Shown: positions 52,083 to 61,183 of the stretch, piece by piece | Layout: each line of letters opens with the position of its first letter | How positions within the stretch are numbered: position 1 is the stretch's first letter | DNA from: Acidobacteriota bacterium | GTDB taxonomy: Bacteria > Acidobacteriota > Terriglobia > Terriglobales > Acidobacteriaceae | NCBI GenBank assembly: GCA_003010405.1 | Contig: PJLO01000006.1 | Span: forward strand, 124,001 to 188,000 | Direction of reading: 5' to 3' | DNA: 64,000 nt | Translations under genes and position numbers: made by a program | The notes under the pieces: generated by a model | What the model saw: the letters and a program-made list of their open reading frames with translations, nothing else | Database searches by the model: none | What the model was told of the DNA's origin: nothing

Positions 52083-53435
52083 TCAGGACAACAGACTTTT
52101 GAAAGCATTACCCGAATTGGCGCCGGGCGATGCAAGGTAGAGGCGCAAAGCCTCCTGTAGAACGGTTTTGAGGGGCACTCCGGTGGACTCAGCAATTTTG
52201 CGGCAGTCTTCGAACTCAGGCGCGCAATTTACAACCTGTCCCTGCAGGCGGCCGAGCTTGACCCGGATGGGACCCCAGAAAGACTGAACGGTGACGTGCT
52301 CACGATCAAGTACACGGCGCTGCTCCTGCCGCATGCGCACGCCGAGGGTGGTTGTTTCGGTGAGCAAAATACTCGTCAGCAGCTCGGCATGGGCAGGTTC
52401 GGCAAGTACGGTCATTATGATGCCGGGACGGCCCTTCTTCATCTGCACCGGGACGCCGAAGGCATCGAGGGCGCCTGCATCGAGTAACTTTTGCTGCACA
52501 TAGGAGAAAAGCTGAGGGTTCATGTCGTCGAGATTGGCTTCGATGACAGTGACGGTGTTAGCGTCGCTGTCGGCTCGCGCGGATTCGCCCAGGATCAGGC
52601 GAACTACGTTGGCGGAGCCGGGGAAATCCTGGTTGCCTGCGCCGTAGCCAGTGGCGGAGAGCGTCATTGGGGGCAGCGGATCAAACCGGACGTTCAAAGC
52701 TCGGAGAATCGCCGCGCCGGTTGGCGTAAGCAGTTCCTTTTGAACGCCGGAGGAAAACACCGGCGCTCCCTGGAGAAGCTCCGCCGTGGCTGGCGCGGGA
52801 ACGGGGAGAACCCCATGAGCGCATCGGACGGTGCCTCCCCCGACATTGAGAGCGGAACAGTACCAGGCGTCGGCTGCGAGAGCCTCGATCGCCACGGCTG
52901 AACAGATGATATCGACGATCGCGTCCTCGGAGCCAACCTCATGGAAGTGAATCGATTCGGCATCGCGATTGTGAATCTTGGCTTCGGCTTGGGCGAGGAG
53001 TTCGAATGTCCTCAGGGCAAAGGTCTGCGCGGCGGGAGTGATGGGAGCGCGAGCAATGATCTCGCGGATCTCCTTCAATCCTCGATGGATATGGGCGTGC
53101 TTCTTGTTCGCGTGAGCCGGTTCGTGGGAATGCGCGTGATGATGGTGATGGTGCCCATGGTCGTGCGCATGCTGGTGCCCATGGTGGTGGTGACCAGGCA
53201 CGTGCGTGTGTTCGCCCTCGACAGGTTGCTGGTCGGGGCGGCCGTGAATGAGCACATCGACCTTGGTCGCGGCAATTCCGCCACGCTCAACTCGACGAGA
53301 CACCAGCTCGGCTTCGATGTCGAGGGCGCGAGCAACGGTTTGTAGCTTTTCCAGAGGTACACCCGCATCTACGGCAGCGCCAAGAAACATGTCTCCACTG
53401 ATTCCGGAAAAGCAATCCAGGTAGGCAATACGCAT
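52083..53435 (-). CDS. larC: LarC-type nickel-pincer cofactor synthase (DUF111)
   Basis: A 450-residue protein opening with MRIAYLDCFSGISGDMFLGA. A very histidine-rich segment lies at about 75-118 (many HH, HGH and HAHDH units), then IHFHEVGSEDAIVDI and LTPTGAAILRAL, all LarC marks. LarC inserts nickel into the pyridinium cofactor of lactate racemase-like enzymes. Some lactobacilli make LarC from two frames by programmed frameshifting, but here one continuous frame covers both parts. No larA, larB or larE is in the window. The gene ends just before metG. Confidence 0.92.
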   Translation of the reverse strand: MRIAYLDCFSGISGDMFLGAAVDAGVPLEKLQTVARALDIEAELVSRRVERGGIAATKVDVLIHGRPDQQPVEGEHTHVPGHHHHGHQHAHDHGHHHHHHAHSHEPAHANKKHAHIHRGLKEIREIIARAPITPAAQTFALRTFELLAQAEAKIHNRDAESIHFHEVGSEDAIVDIICSAVAIEALAADAWYCSALNVGGGTVRCAHGVLPVPAPATAELLQGAPVFSSGVQKELLTPTGAAILRALNVRFDPLPPMTLSATGYGAGNQDFPGSANVVRLILGESARADSDANTVTVIEANLDDMNPQLFSYVQQKLLDAGALDAFGVPVQMKKGRPGIIMTVLAEPAHAELLTSILLTETTTLGVRMRQEQRRVLDREHVTVQSFWGPIRVKLGRLQGQVVNCAPEFEDCRKIAESTGVPLKTVLQEALRLYLASPGANSGNAFKSLLS

Positions 53436-53594
53436 TACGAGTCCGTGAGCTTTTTGAGCCTAAACTTTAAATATAGGAGGCGGTGTGGGGGGAGTCAAAC
53501 GCGGGTATCGCGAATCTTTGATGCTGCAGGGATGAATTCTGATTCGTTTACCCGGAGTCTGTTTTTTGCTGCTGTGCCAGAGGCGTTTCGGAAA

Positions 53595-53622
53595 TTGGGT
53601 ACACTACACTTACAATCATAAT
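53595..53622 (+). promoter_or_regulatory. Candidate sigma-70-type promoter of argS
   Basis: TTGGGT and CATAAT are separated by 16 bases and lie about 53 bases before the argS start codon. The match is by eye to the TTGACA/TATAAT consensus. Confidence 0.45.
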
Positions 53623-53674
53623 TTCACTACTCATCGCGGAGGGCTGAGGCTCCCGCAGGCATGTAAGGAACACC

Positions 53675-55657
53675 GTGTATCTTTCATTGCAGAACCGTCT
53701 TGTTAAGCACGTCCGCGCCTTTTTGAAGCAGAAATATAACGTTGATCTGACCAATATCGTGGTGGAGCAGCCGCCAAAGATCGAATTGGGCGAGTTTGCA
53801 CTGCCGGTTTGCTTTGAGCTGGCGCGAAGTTTGCGCAAGGCTCCGCGGAAAATTGCCGACGAGATTGTGGTAGAGATGTCTTTGCCGGAGGGTTTCGCCA
53901 AGTTTGAGGTCGCCGGGGCAGGGTACATCAATGCACGGCTGGACAGGAGCAGCGCAGCGGCTCTGATTGCGCGCGATCTGCCGAACGGCGAAGCAGGGCC
54001 GACTCCGACTCGTGGTAAAGTGCTGGTCGAGCACACCTCTATCAATCCGAACAAAGCCGCGCACATTGGCCATCTGCGCAACTCTATCCTGGGCGATACG
54101 CTGGTGCGACTGCTGAGGGCGGCAGGGTACGCGGTCGATGTGCAGAACTACATCGACAACACGGGCGTGCAGGTGGCTGACGTTGTCGTGGGGTTCGAAA
54201 AAATCGCAAAGAAGTCCAGGGCGGAGATTGCAGAGCTGATTGCTGGCAGTGAAGGGCGCTTCGATTACTACTGCTGGGATCTGTATGCGCAGGTTTCGCA
54301 ATGGTACGGGCAGGATAAGGCGAATCTGGAAGCCCGGCGCGATACCCTGCACGCGCTGGAAGTGGGTGGAAATGAAACGGCGGAGACCGCTCAACTGATC
54401 TCAATGGCCGTGCTGCGGCGGCATCTGGAGACTATGCAGCGACTCGATATCGAATACGACTTTTTGCCGCAGGAGAGCGACATTCTGCACTTGCACTTCT
54501 GGGCCAAAGCATTCGAGTTGCTGAAGCAGGCGGGAGTTCTTTACTACGAAAAGGAAGGCAAGAACAAAGGCTGCTGGGTGATGACGCGTCCCGGACGGGC
54601 GAAGGATGACGATGCGCCGGAGGGGCCGGATGAAGACGCAAAGGTGATTGTGCGCTCGAACGGCACGGTGGGGTATGTCGGCAAGGACATTGCCTACCAT
54701 ATGTGGAAGTTCGGGCTCTTGGGACTGGATTTTGGATACCGCAAGTTTTACGAATACAGTGATGGACGGCCCGTCTGGATCTCCTGCGACCCGAAGGACG
54801 GTGAGGCAGAGCATCCGCATTTTGGCGGAGTAGACGCTATCTATAACGTAATCGACGCCCGGCAGAGCGATCCGCAGGAAACGGTGAAACAGGCGATTTT
54901 GCTGATGGGACACGAGTCCGAAGCAGCGCGCTATACGCATTTCAGCTATGAGATGGTGGCGCTGACTCCGCGTTGTGCGATGGAGCTGGGCTACGAGGTT
55001 TCCGAGGAAGACCAGCAGAAGAACTATATCGAGGTTTCCGGTCGCAAAGGATTTGGCGTCAAGGCCGACGATCTGCTGGATAAGCTGATTGAGGCCGCAA
55101 AGAGCGAGGTGGATGCGCGCCATGGAGAACTGACCGAAGACGAGCGGCGCGAAATTTCCACACAGATCGCCATTGGGGCTCTGCGCTACTTCATGCTGAA
55201 GTTTACGAAGCAGTCGGTAATTGCATTCGACTTCCGCGAGGCGCTTTCGTTCGAGGGCGAGACCGGCCCGTATGTGCAATACGCAGTTGTGCGCGCATCG
55301 AACATCTTCCGAAAGGCAGAAGTTGCGCCGGAGGATGTGCTGAAGATAGATGCGCTGAAAACCGTCCTGGCGGCCGATGCGTTTGCAGGAAACGACGATA
55401 TCTGGTCGTTATGGCTGGCTGCTGGGCAGACGGCAAAGGTGGTGGAGCAGTGCATTGCAACCACCGAACCGGCGGCCTTGACCAAGCACGCATTCCAGCT
55501 GGCACAGCAATTCAACAATTTTTATCACAAGCACCACATTCTGACGGAAGAGGACCCGGGGCGGAAGGCGCTGCTGTTGGCAACTGCGGCTATTGTGCGA
55601 AGAGAGTTAATAGCCACAATGGCAGTGCTCGGGATTCCGACGCCCGCAGTGATGTAG
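53675..55657 (+). CDS. argS: Arginyl-tRNA synthetase
   Basis: A 660-residue class I synthetase. The N-terminal additional domain (about 1-110, LQNRLVKHVRAFLKQ) is followed by the HIGH-like box in EHTSINPNKAAHIGHLRNSILGDTL and the conserved YIDNTGVQVADVV. The C-terminal anticodon-binding helical domain (ALRYFMLKFTKQSVIAFDF, PYVQYAVVRASNIFRKA, FNNFYHKHHIL) is complete. The length is larger than the usual 560-590 because of inserts in the catalytic domain (about 290-330, acidic, with DDDAPEGPDEDAK). Translation starts with GTG after AAGGA. It charges tRNA-Arg. Confidence 0.95.
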   Translation: MYLSLQNRLVKHVRAFLKQKYNVDLTNIVVEQPPKIELGEFALPVCFELARSLRKAPRKIADEIVVEMSLPEGFAKFEVAGAGYINARLDRSSAAALIARDLPNGEAGPTPTRGKVLVEHTSINPNKAAHIGHLRNSILGDTLVRLLRAAGYAVDVQNYIDNTGVQVADVVVGFEKIAKKSRAEIAELIAGSEGRFDYYCWDLYAQVSQWYGQDKANLEARRDTLHALEVGGNETAETAQLISMAVLRRHLETMQRLDIEYDFLPQESDILHLHFWAKAFELLKQAGVLYYEKEGKNKGCWVMTRPGRAKDDDAPEGPDEDAKVIVRSNGTVGYVGKDIAYHMWKFGLLGLDFGYRKFYEYSDGRPVWISCDPKDGEAEHPHFGGVDAIYNVIDARQSDPQETVKQAILLMGHESEAARYTHFSYEMVALTPRCAMELGYEVSEEDQQKNYIEVSGRKGFGVKADDLLDKLIEAAKSEVDARHGELTEDERREISTQIAIGALRYFMLKFTKQSVIAFDFREALSFEGETGPYVQYAVVRASNIFRKAEVAPEDVLKIDALKTVLAADAFAGNDDIWSLWLAAGQTAKVVEQCIATTEPAALTKHAFQLAQQFNNFYHKHHILTEEDPGRKALLLATAAIVRRELIATMAVLGIPTPAVM

Positions 55658-55706
55658 CGAATTAGGTTTCGAAGGCAAGTTGCTGTAAAGGCGGCTGTTA
55701 CGTTTT

Positions 55707-55904
55707 TTAAATATCGCGAGGGTCAACGTGCAACCAGAATCGCCGGTTGCAGTTCATGCAGCGGAAAGGAACCTTTCCCGTGAGGCGGGTTCTAAGAAAC
55801 TCGAGAAAGTTCTTGCGATGTGAGCGACGGGCAGTTGGCTTACCACAATGTTTACAGTCGAAAGCACCCGCATATGTGCGGTGCCTGGAGTTGCTGGCCG
55901 ACAA
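55707..55904 (-). CDS. Small zinc-ribbon-like protein (65 residues)
   Basis: The frame encodes two C-x-x-C pairs, CKHC near residue 17 and CMNC near residue 49, spaced as in a zinc ribbon, with basic residues between them (TARRSHRKNFLEFLRTRL) that could touch nucleic acid. It starts with TTG and has no good ribosome-binding site, so the exact start is doubtful. No named family is recognised. It lies between convergent argS and the pepA side and seems to be its own unit. Confidence 0.55.
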   Translation of the reverse strand: MSASNSRHRTYAGAFDCKHCGKPTARRSHRKNFLEFLRTRLTGKVPFRCMNCNRRFWLHVDPRDI

Positions 55905-55990
55905 TCTAACAGACCCCGTGAATCATTAAAGATTTGATCACGAGAACAACTGTAGTCCTTTTGTTACTAAGGTGTATAGACCAAAGTGCA

Positions 55991-56022
55991 ATGCTGGGGC
56001 AGCGGTCATTCCGCCCCAGCAT
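55991..56022. terminator. Hairpin downstream of pepA
   Basis: ATGCTGGGGC and GCCCCAGCAT form a perfect 10-bp stem with a 12-base loop, 7 bases past the pepA stop on the minus strand. Weak T-rich sequence follows only on the plus strand. Confidence 0.75.
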
Positions 56023-56028
56023 TTGTTC

Positions 56029-57528
56029 CTATTTGGGAATATTTGTGAAGTTCCGAGCGAAATCAATGAGCGAGCGAACTGAAACACCGCTGGGGCCTTT
56101 GGGCATCCATGCCTTGCCCTCCTCGAGCCATGCGGTGCCCGCGATATCCAAGTGAATCCAGGGCTTATCTTCGACGAATTCTTTAAGGAACATGGCGGCG
56201 GTAATGGCTCCACCCCACCGTCCGCCGGTATTTTTGATATCGGCGATATCGGAACGAATCTGATCGAAATAGTCCTGATCGATCGGCATTCGCCACATTT
56301 TTTCTCCGGTGCGTTCGGTAGATATTAAGAACTCCTCGGCGAATTCGTCGTTGTTAGTGAAGACTCCGACGTTGTAATAGCCGAGGGCAATTACGACCGC
56401 CCCGGTCAGGGTTGCGGCATCGATAAGGTGGGTGGCTCCGAGTTGGCGGGCATAGCAGAGCCCGTCGGCCAGAACAAGGCGGCCTTCGGCGTCGGTATTG
56501 ATGATCTCGATCGATTTGCCGTTCATGGCATGGGCCACGTCGCCGGGTCGCGTTGCCTTGCCGCTGGGCATGTTCTCGGTGCAGCAGAGTATGGAAATAA
56601 CGCGCACATTTGGTTTGAGCAGGGCGATGGCGCGCATGGTGCCAATCATGGTAGCGGCGCCGGACATGTCGTACTTCATTTTTTCCATGCCGTCGCCAGG
56701 TTTGATGCTGATGCCGCCAGAGTCAAAGGTGATTCCCTTGCCGATCAGCCCCAGGACGGGCGAGGCGGGGGCGGTTGCGGGTTCATAGCGCATGACGACG
56801 AGGCGCGGTTCTTCTTCGGAGCCCTGGGCAACGCTGAGGAAGGCACCCATTTTCAGTTCCTTCATCTTGTCGGAACCGTAAACCTCGCAGGTAAGGCCGG
56901 TTTCCTCGCACATGGCGCGGGCGCGCTCGGCGAGAATCGTGGGCGTCAGAAAGTTGCCGGGTTCGAGGGCGAGGCTGCGAGTAAGGTTCTGCGAATCGGC
57001 GATGATAACGCCAGCGGCGATGGAATTCTCGACGGCCTTCGCGTCAGCGACTGGCTGGATGATAAGGGTCGCCTCGGTTATCTGTTGATCCTTGCGATCG
57101 CTGCGGTAGGTGTCCACGTCGAAGTCGCCAGTGACAATGCCTTCAGCGGCAGCCTGGGCAGCGGCGGGAACTTCCAGAAACTCAGGCAATACAAGGGCGA
57201 AGGACTTGATCTTTTTGGACTTGGCGGTGCGTGCGGCTGCTCCGGCGAGTTTACGCAGTTCAGTGATGCAGAACTTATCGCGCTTTCCGGCTCCGAGAAA
57301 GAGAATACGTTTGGCTGCTACTCCGGCGGGCGACAGGAGCCAGACTGTTTCAACGAACTTGCCGGTTAAATCGCTGGCGGCGATGAGCGGCGCGGCCAAA
57401 GTTTGAATCGCGCGATCGGATGCGAGCAGTTCCGGCGCGGGAGTTTTGTCGCCGGTGTCGGCAACGAGAACGACAAGTAGTTCAGTTTCGACGGTGGAGG
57501 GAACAGAGGGGGAACTTGCAATCTTCAT
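56029..57528 (-). CDS. pepA: Leucyl aminopeptidase (M17 cytosol aminopeptidase)
   Basis: A 499-residue protein. The C-terminal catalytic domain has the metal and active-site boxes GKGITFDSGGISIKPGDGMEKMKYDMSGAA and the family signature NTDAEGRLVLADGL, followed by HLIDAATLTGAVVIALG. The N-terminal macro-like domain covers about 1-165. M17 enzymes are hexameric, bind two metal ions and remove N-terminal residues from peptides; some also bind DNA. The gene lies 41 bases upstream of smpB on the same strand in transcription order pepA after smpB. Confidence 0.95.
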   Translation of the reverse strand: MKIASSPSVPSTVETELLVVLVADTGDKTPAPELLASDRAIQTLAAPLIAASDLTGKFVETVWLLSPAGVAAKRILFLGAGKRDKFCITELRKLAGAAARTAKSKKIKSFALVLPEFLEVPAAAQAAAEGIVTGDFDVDTYRSDRKDQQITEATLIIQPVADAKAVENSIAAGVIIADSQNLTRSLALEPGNFLTPTILAERARAMCEETGLTCEVYGSDKMKELKMGAFLSVAQGSEEEPRLVVMRYEPATAPASPVLGLIGKGITFDSGGISIKPGDGMEKMKYDMSGAATMIGTMRAIALLKPNVRVISILCCTENMPSGKATRPGDVAHAMNGKSIEIINTDAEGRLVLADGLCYARQLGATHLIDAATLTGAVVIALGYYNVGVFTNNDEFAEEFLISTERTGEKMWRMPIDQDYFDQIRSDIADIKNTGGRWGGAITAAMFLKEFVEDKPWIHLDIAGTAWLEEGKAWMPKGPSGVSVRSLIDFARNFTNIPK

Positions 57529-57569
57529 GCGAACCTTTCTGTTTCAGAGTTGAAGAAAAGCAGACTGCT

Positions 57570-58097
57570 TCATGATTTTCGGCTGCGGGCGATGGCGTCG
57601 CGAGCTTCCTTGTCGGCGGTGCGGCGACGTTCGGTTTCGCGCTTGTCCCAGAGCTGTTTGCCTTTGGCAACGGCAACTTCGACCTTGACCCGTCCATTCT
57701 TGAAATACATCCGCGTCGGGATAATAGTGAGTCCCTTTTGTTGGATGCTGGCATGGAGTTTGAGAATCTCGGCGCGATGTGCCAGTAGCTTGCGCGTGCG
57801 GAGGGTATCGTGAGTGAACTGCCCGCTTGGGGCATAGGCTCCAATATGAGCGTTGAGGAGGAAGAGTTCTCCGTCCTTGACGAGAACATAGGAGTCCTTG
57901 AGGTTTGCGTGACCGGCACGGATGGACTTGACCTCGGTTCCCCGCAGGGCTATGCCTGTTTCATAACGTTCCATCAGAAAAAAATCATGTGAGGCCGCTC
58001 GGTTCACGCAAGCGTCGCGTTCACCGCTGGCGACTGGGTCGCGCTTAACGTTCTTCGGCTTGTTCGGTTGCGTCAGTTGTGTCTGGTTCCGGGCCAT
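57570..58097 (-). CDS. smpB: SsrA-binding protein SmpB
   Basis: A 175-residue protein. The SmpB core begins after a polar N-terminal tail of about 25 residues with VNRAASHDFFLMERYETGIALRGTEVKSIRAG and continues with NLKDSYVLVKDGELFLLNAHI and the HDTLRTRKLLAHRAEI segment. The basic C-terminal tail (GKQLWDKRETERRRTADKEARDAI) enters the ribosome during trans-translation. SmpB with tmRNA rescues stalled ribosomes. No tmRNA gene (ssrA) was recognised in the window. Confidence 0.96.
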   Translation of the reverse strand: MARNQTQLTQPNKPKNVKRDPVASGERDACVNRAASHDFFLMERYETGIALRGTEVKSIRAGHANLKDSYVLVKDGELFLLNAHIGAYAPSGQFTHDTLRTRKLLAHRAEILKLHASIQQKGLTIIPTRMYFKNGRVKVEVAVAKGKQLWDKRETERRRTADKEARDAIARSRKS

Positions 58098-58215
58098 CTG
58101 GGTTCCTGTTGCGGAGTCTACTCGTTTGAAAATAAAAGCGCACTTGCGCGTTGTTGCGAATTCTGTATCCTAACACAGCGCGTTGGCTTAGCCTCGCGAT
58201 AGCTGTGCAGTGCAA

Positions 58216-58224
58216 TGTTATAAT
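58216..58224 (+). promoter_or_regulatory. Extended -10 promoter element before the secretin gene
   Basis: TGTTATAAT is a perfect extended -10 box (TGnTATAAT), about 90 bases before the secretin start. No good -35 is visible 16-18 bases upstream, as is common for extended -10 promoters. Confidence 0.55.
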
Positions 58225-58314
58225 TCGGCCATTGTCGGATCTGTTCCGCCCGCTTCCGCGGGCCGCCTGCAAGGTACTGCCCGAATTAGATATTTCGTCT
58301 TCTAAAGGATCGCA

Positions 58315-60699
58315 ATGAAACGGTTCCAACGTGGCTGCCTAGTCCTGTTGATTTTTTTACTCGCCACGCTTCCGGCAATTGGCGATGAGGCAAAATCGCT
58401 CTATTCCAAAGGGAGGAAAGCTGAAGACCGGCAGCAGTATGAAGAAGCCTACAAGTTTTACAAGCAGGCGTACGACCTGCATCCGGAAGATATAGCGTAT
58501 CGCTCCTCCTTTGAGCGCACGAAGTTTCTTGCGGCGGCCTCCCATGTTCATCGTGGGCAATTGCTGCGGGATGAGGGCAAGCTGGAAGAAGCATTGAAGG
58601 AGTTCCAGTTGGCGGCCATGACCGACCCGTCGAGCTCAATCGCGCAACAGGAGATAAGGCGCACAAAAACGATGATCGAGAAGGCAAAACAGCCGACTAC
58701 GGCTCCCCCGGCGGCGCGGGCACCTCAGGAGGGACTTGGCGATTTGGCAAACATAGCGGGGCCGGTACAACTGGCCCCGATTTCGCAGACTCCGCTGACA
58801 TTGAAGCTGGCGGAAGATTCGAAGACGATCTACGAAACTATTGGGAAGCTGGCTGGGATCAATGTTCTGTTTGATCCGGACTACACGCCGCGCCGAATTC
58901 GCATCGAGTTGAATGGCGTTTCGCTGGAACAGGCATTGCAGGTGGTTGCGCTGCAATCGCGCACCTTTTGGCGTGCCGTGACGCCGAATACTATCTATAT
59001 TGCGCAGGACACGCAGCAGAAACGCAACGAAGTCGAGCAACAGGTGCTGCGCACCTTTTACCTGAGTAATTTTTCGACAGTCAGCGAGCTGCAGGATGTG
59101 GCAAACCTTGTCCGCACAATTCTGCGAGTGGAGCGAGTCCAGCAATTTCCAGCTCAGAACGCGATCGTGATGCGCGGCACGCCGGACCAGGTGGCGCTGG
59201 CGGAGTTGCTGATCAATAATCTCGATAAATCAAAGTCCGAGGTCGTTGTGGACGTCGTGCTGATGCAGGTGAATAAGACAAAGCTGACACAGCTTGGCAT
59301 CCTGTATCCGTTCCAGGGCGGAACCACCAATCCATCGGTTACGATTAAGGGTGTCAGCAATACCGGTAGTACTGATAGCTCCTCCTCATCATCGACCACG
59401 AATACGACACTCAACGATTTGGCAAACCTGACGGCGCGCAGCTTCGTAGTCAATATTCCGACTTCGAACGTCGCTTTTCTGATGAGCGACAGCAACACCA
59501 AGATAATCCAGCGTCCACAGATGCGATCAGTGGACGGACAGAAAGCCACGCTGAAAATTGGCCAGCGAGTGCCTATTGCCTTAGGCACCTCGAGTTCGAC
59601 TCTGACAGCGACGGCTCTGACGCAGACGCAGTTCCAATATCAGGATGTGGGCGTGAATCTCGAAATGACGCCGCATATACACGCTAACGGCGAGGTCAGT
59701 CTCAAGCTGTCCATCGAAGTTTCAGCGATCGACAGCTACCAAGATATCGCTGGAATCAAGGAGCCGGTGATCGGACAGCGCAAAATCGAACAAGAGATGC
59801 GAATGCGCGACGGCGAAGTGAACCTGATCGGCGGCATGATGGAACTGGATGATGTGCAGAGCATGGCCGGACTGCCCTGGATTTCGCAGGTTCCGGTTCT
59901 GAAATACCTGTTCGGGCAAGGCCAGAAGCAAAAGACTGATAGTTCGACGGTATTCGCGCTGATGCCGCACCTGGTACGCCGCCTGGATGTGGATGATTTG
60001 AACATTAAACCGGTGGAGATCGGAACGCAGAACGTGATTGAGGTACGGCGCGTTTCTAAGATGTCGGCCCCGGTAACACCCCCCACCACAGTTCCAAGCG
60101 CCGCGCCAACTCCGAGTGGCGTGTCGAGTCCGCAGGGAGCGCCGCGATCCGAGGCGACGGGCGCTGGTGCTGCGACTGTGGCTTCCGCGCCGGTTCCAGC
60201 CCCTGTGTCGGCTGCGGCAGCGAGCGCCGCTCCAGCGGCTGCCCCGACAGCGACCGCACCTGCCTCCAAGGCGTCCAACACACTAGGTGCTGTCTTAAGC
60301 GTTGATCCTCCGATGGTGAACCAGCCGACGGGAGCGACTTTCGCCGTTAATGTTGTCCTGAATGGCGGGAAAAACGTCTTCAGCGTTCCGGTGCAGATCC
60401 AGTACGATCCCAAGGTCATGCAGTTTGTCACTGTATCCAATGCAGGGGCGCTTTCAAGCGATGGCGCGGCAGTGGCTCTGGTTCATCGGAACGATGCCGA
60501 CAGGGGCCTGCTGCAGGTTTCGCTAATGCGTCCGCCGGGATCAAACGGGATTAATCCTGCGGGGCCGCTGTTCACTCTGACGTTTGTTGCAAAAGCGGCC
60601 GGACATGGAACAATATCGGTAGGCAACTCGACACTGAGAGATCCAAACATGGCCTCCATTGAAGCTGTTGGCTCTCAGGCAATCGTCAACATTCGGTAG
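58315..60699 (+). CDS. Secretin (GspD/PilQ-like) with N-terminal TPR and C-terminal cohesin-like domain
   Basis: A 794-residue protein with signal peptide (VLLIFLLATLPAIG) and RBS AAGGATCGC. TPR-like helices lie at about 25-115 (QQYEEAYKFYKQAYDLHPED). N-domains follow (GINVLFDPDYTPRRIRIELNG, AQNAIVMRGTPDQVALAELLI), then the secretin barrel at about 310-555, with a serine/threonine-rich insert (about 345-365), VPIALG and the hallmark VGVNLEMTPHIHANGEVSL and GEVNLIGGM. From about 580 there is an Ala/Pro linker of some 70 residues, and from about 660 a cohesin-like beta-sandwich (LSVDPPMVNQPTGATFAVNVVL ... FTLTFVAKAAGHGTISV). It should form the outer-membrane gate of a type II secretion or type IV pilus-like machine. 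Confidence 0.9.
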   Translation: MKRFQRGCLVLLIFLLATLPAIGDEAKSLYSKGRKAEDRQQYEEAYKFYKQAYDLHPEDIAYRSSFERTKFLAAASHVHRGQLLRDEGKLEEALKEFQLAAMTDPSSSIAQQEIRRTKTMIEKAKQPTTAPPAARAPQEGLGDLANIAGPVQLAPISQTPLTLKLAEDSKTIYETIGKLAGINVLFDPDYTPRRIRIELNGVSLEQALQVVALQSRTFWRAVTPNTIYIAQDTQQKRNEVEQQVLRTFYLSNFSTVSELQDVANLVRTILRVERVQQFPAQNAIVMRGTPDQVALAELLINNLDKSKSEVVVDVVLMQVNKTKLTQLGILYPFQGGTTNPSVTIKGVSNTGSTDSSSSSSTTNTTLNDLANLTARSFVVNIPTSNVAFLMSDSNTKIIQRPQMRSVDGQKATLKIGQRVPIALGTSSSTLTATALTQTQFQYQDVGVNLEMTPHIHANGEVSLKLSIEVSAIDSYQDIAGIKEPVIGQRKIEQEMRMRDGEVNLIGGMMELDDVQSMAGLPWISQVPVLKYLFGQGQKQKTDSSTVFALMPHLVRRLDVDDLNIKPVEIGTQNVIEVRRVSKMSAPVTPPTTVPSAAPTPSGVSSPQGAPRSEATGAGAATVASAPVPAPVSAAAASAAPAAAPTATAPASKASNTLGAVLSVDPPMVNQPTGATFAVNVVLNGGKNVFSVPVQIQYDPKVMQFVTVSNAGALSSDGAAVALVHRNDADRGLLQVSLMRPPGSNGINPAGPLFTLTFVAKAAGHGTISVGNSTLRDPNMASIEAVGSQAIVNIR

Positions 60700-60707
60700 T
60701 ATCTACG

Positions 60708-61169
60708 ATGTATCGCATAAAACAAAATCGGCAATCCGGCATGACTCTGGTCGAGTTAATTGTGGCGATCGCGATCATGTCCATCCTGGCGACGGCGGTC
60801 TTGCCTATTACCCGGACAGTGATAAAGCGGGAACGAGAGAGGGAACTGCGAGCGGCGCTGTGGCAAATGCGAGACGCTATTGACAGGTATAAGGACACGG
60901 CCGATCGCGGTGCAATTCAGGTCAAACTGGGGAGCGAGGGATATCCGCCAGATTTGGAGACACTGGTAAAGGGCGTGGACATCGGTGGTAAAAAGCTTCG
61001 TTTTCTCCGCAGTATTCCGATGGACCCGATGACGCACAGCAAGGAATGGGGATTGCGCTCGATGCAGGATGATCCTACTTCGGATTCATGGGGTGGGCAG
61101 TCCGTTTTCGATGTGTACACAAAATCGCAGGGAACTGCGCTGGATGGCACGAAATACTCGGACTGGTAA
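60708..61169 (+). CDS. GspG-like pseudopilin 1
   Basis: A 153-residue protein with a type III (prepilin) signal: a short basic leader ending in glycine, then MTLVELIVAIAIMSILATAV with the glutamate at position +5 of the mature protein. The C-terminal part has SEGYPPDLETLVKG, SIPMDPMT and DSWGGQSVFDVYT, as in GspG major pseudopilins, where this end binds calcium. It starts eight bases after the secretin stop, so it is in the same operon. A prepilin peptidase, not in the window, would process it. Confidence 0.9.
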   Translation: MYRIKQNRQSGMTLVELIVAIAIMSILATAVLPITRTVIKRERERELRAALWQMRDAIDRYKDTADRGAIQVKLGSEGYPPDLETLVKGVDIGGKKLRFLRSIPMDPMTHSKEWGLRSMQDDPTSDSWGGQSVFDVYTKSQGTALDGTKYSDW

Positions 61170-61183
61170 GGCGACCGACGCGA

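Noticed and set aside
51194..52102. A 302-codon plus-strand frame inside metG
   Set aside because: Antisense shadow of the HIGH-containing half of methionyl-tRNA synthetase, with no domain of its own.
52970..53250. Short tandem repeat or CRISPR-like array in larC
   Set aside because: The repetitive look comes from histidine codons (CAT/CAC) in the metal-binding tract. There are no regular spacers.
60110..60280. DNA repeat in the secretin gene
   Set aside because: The region is GC-rich because it encodes an Ala/Pro/Ser linker. No exact repeat unit is present.
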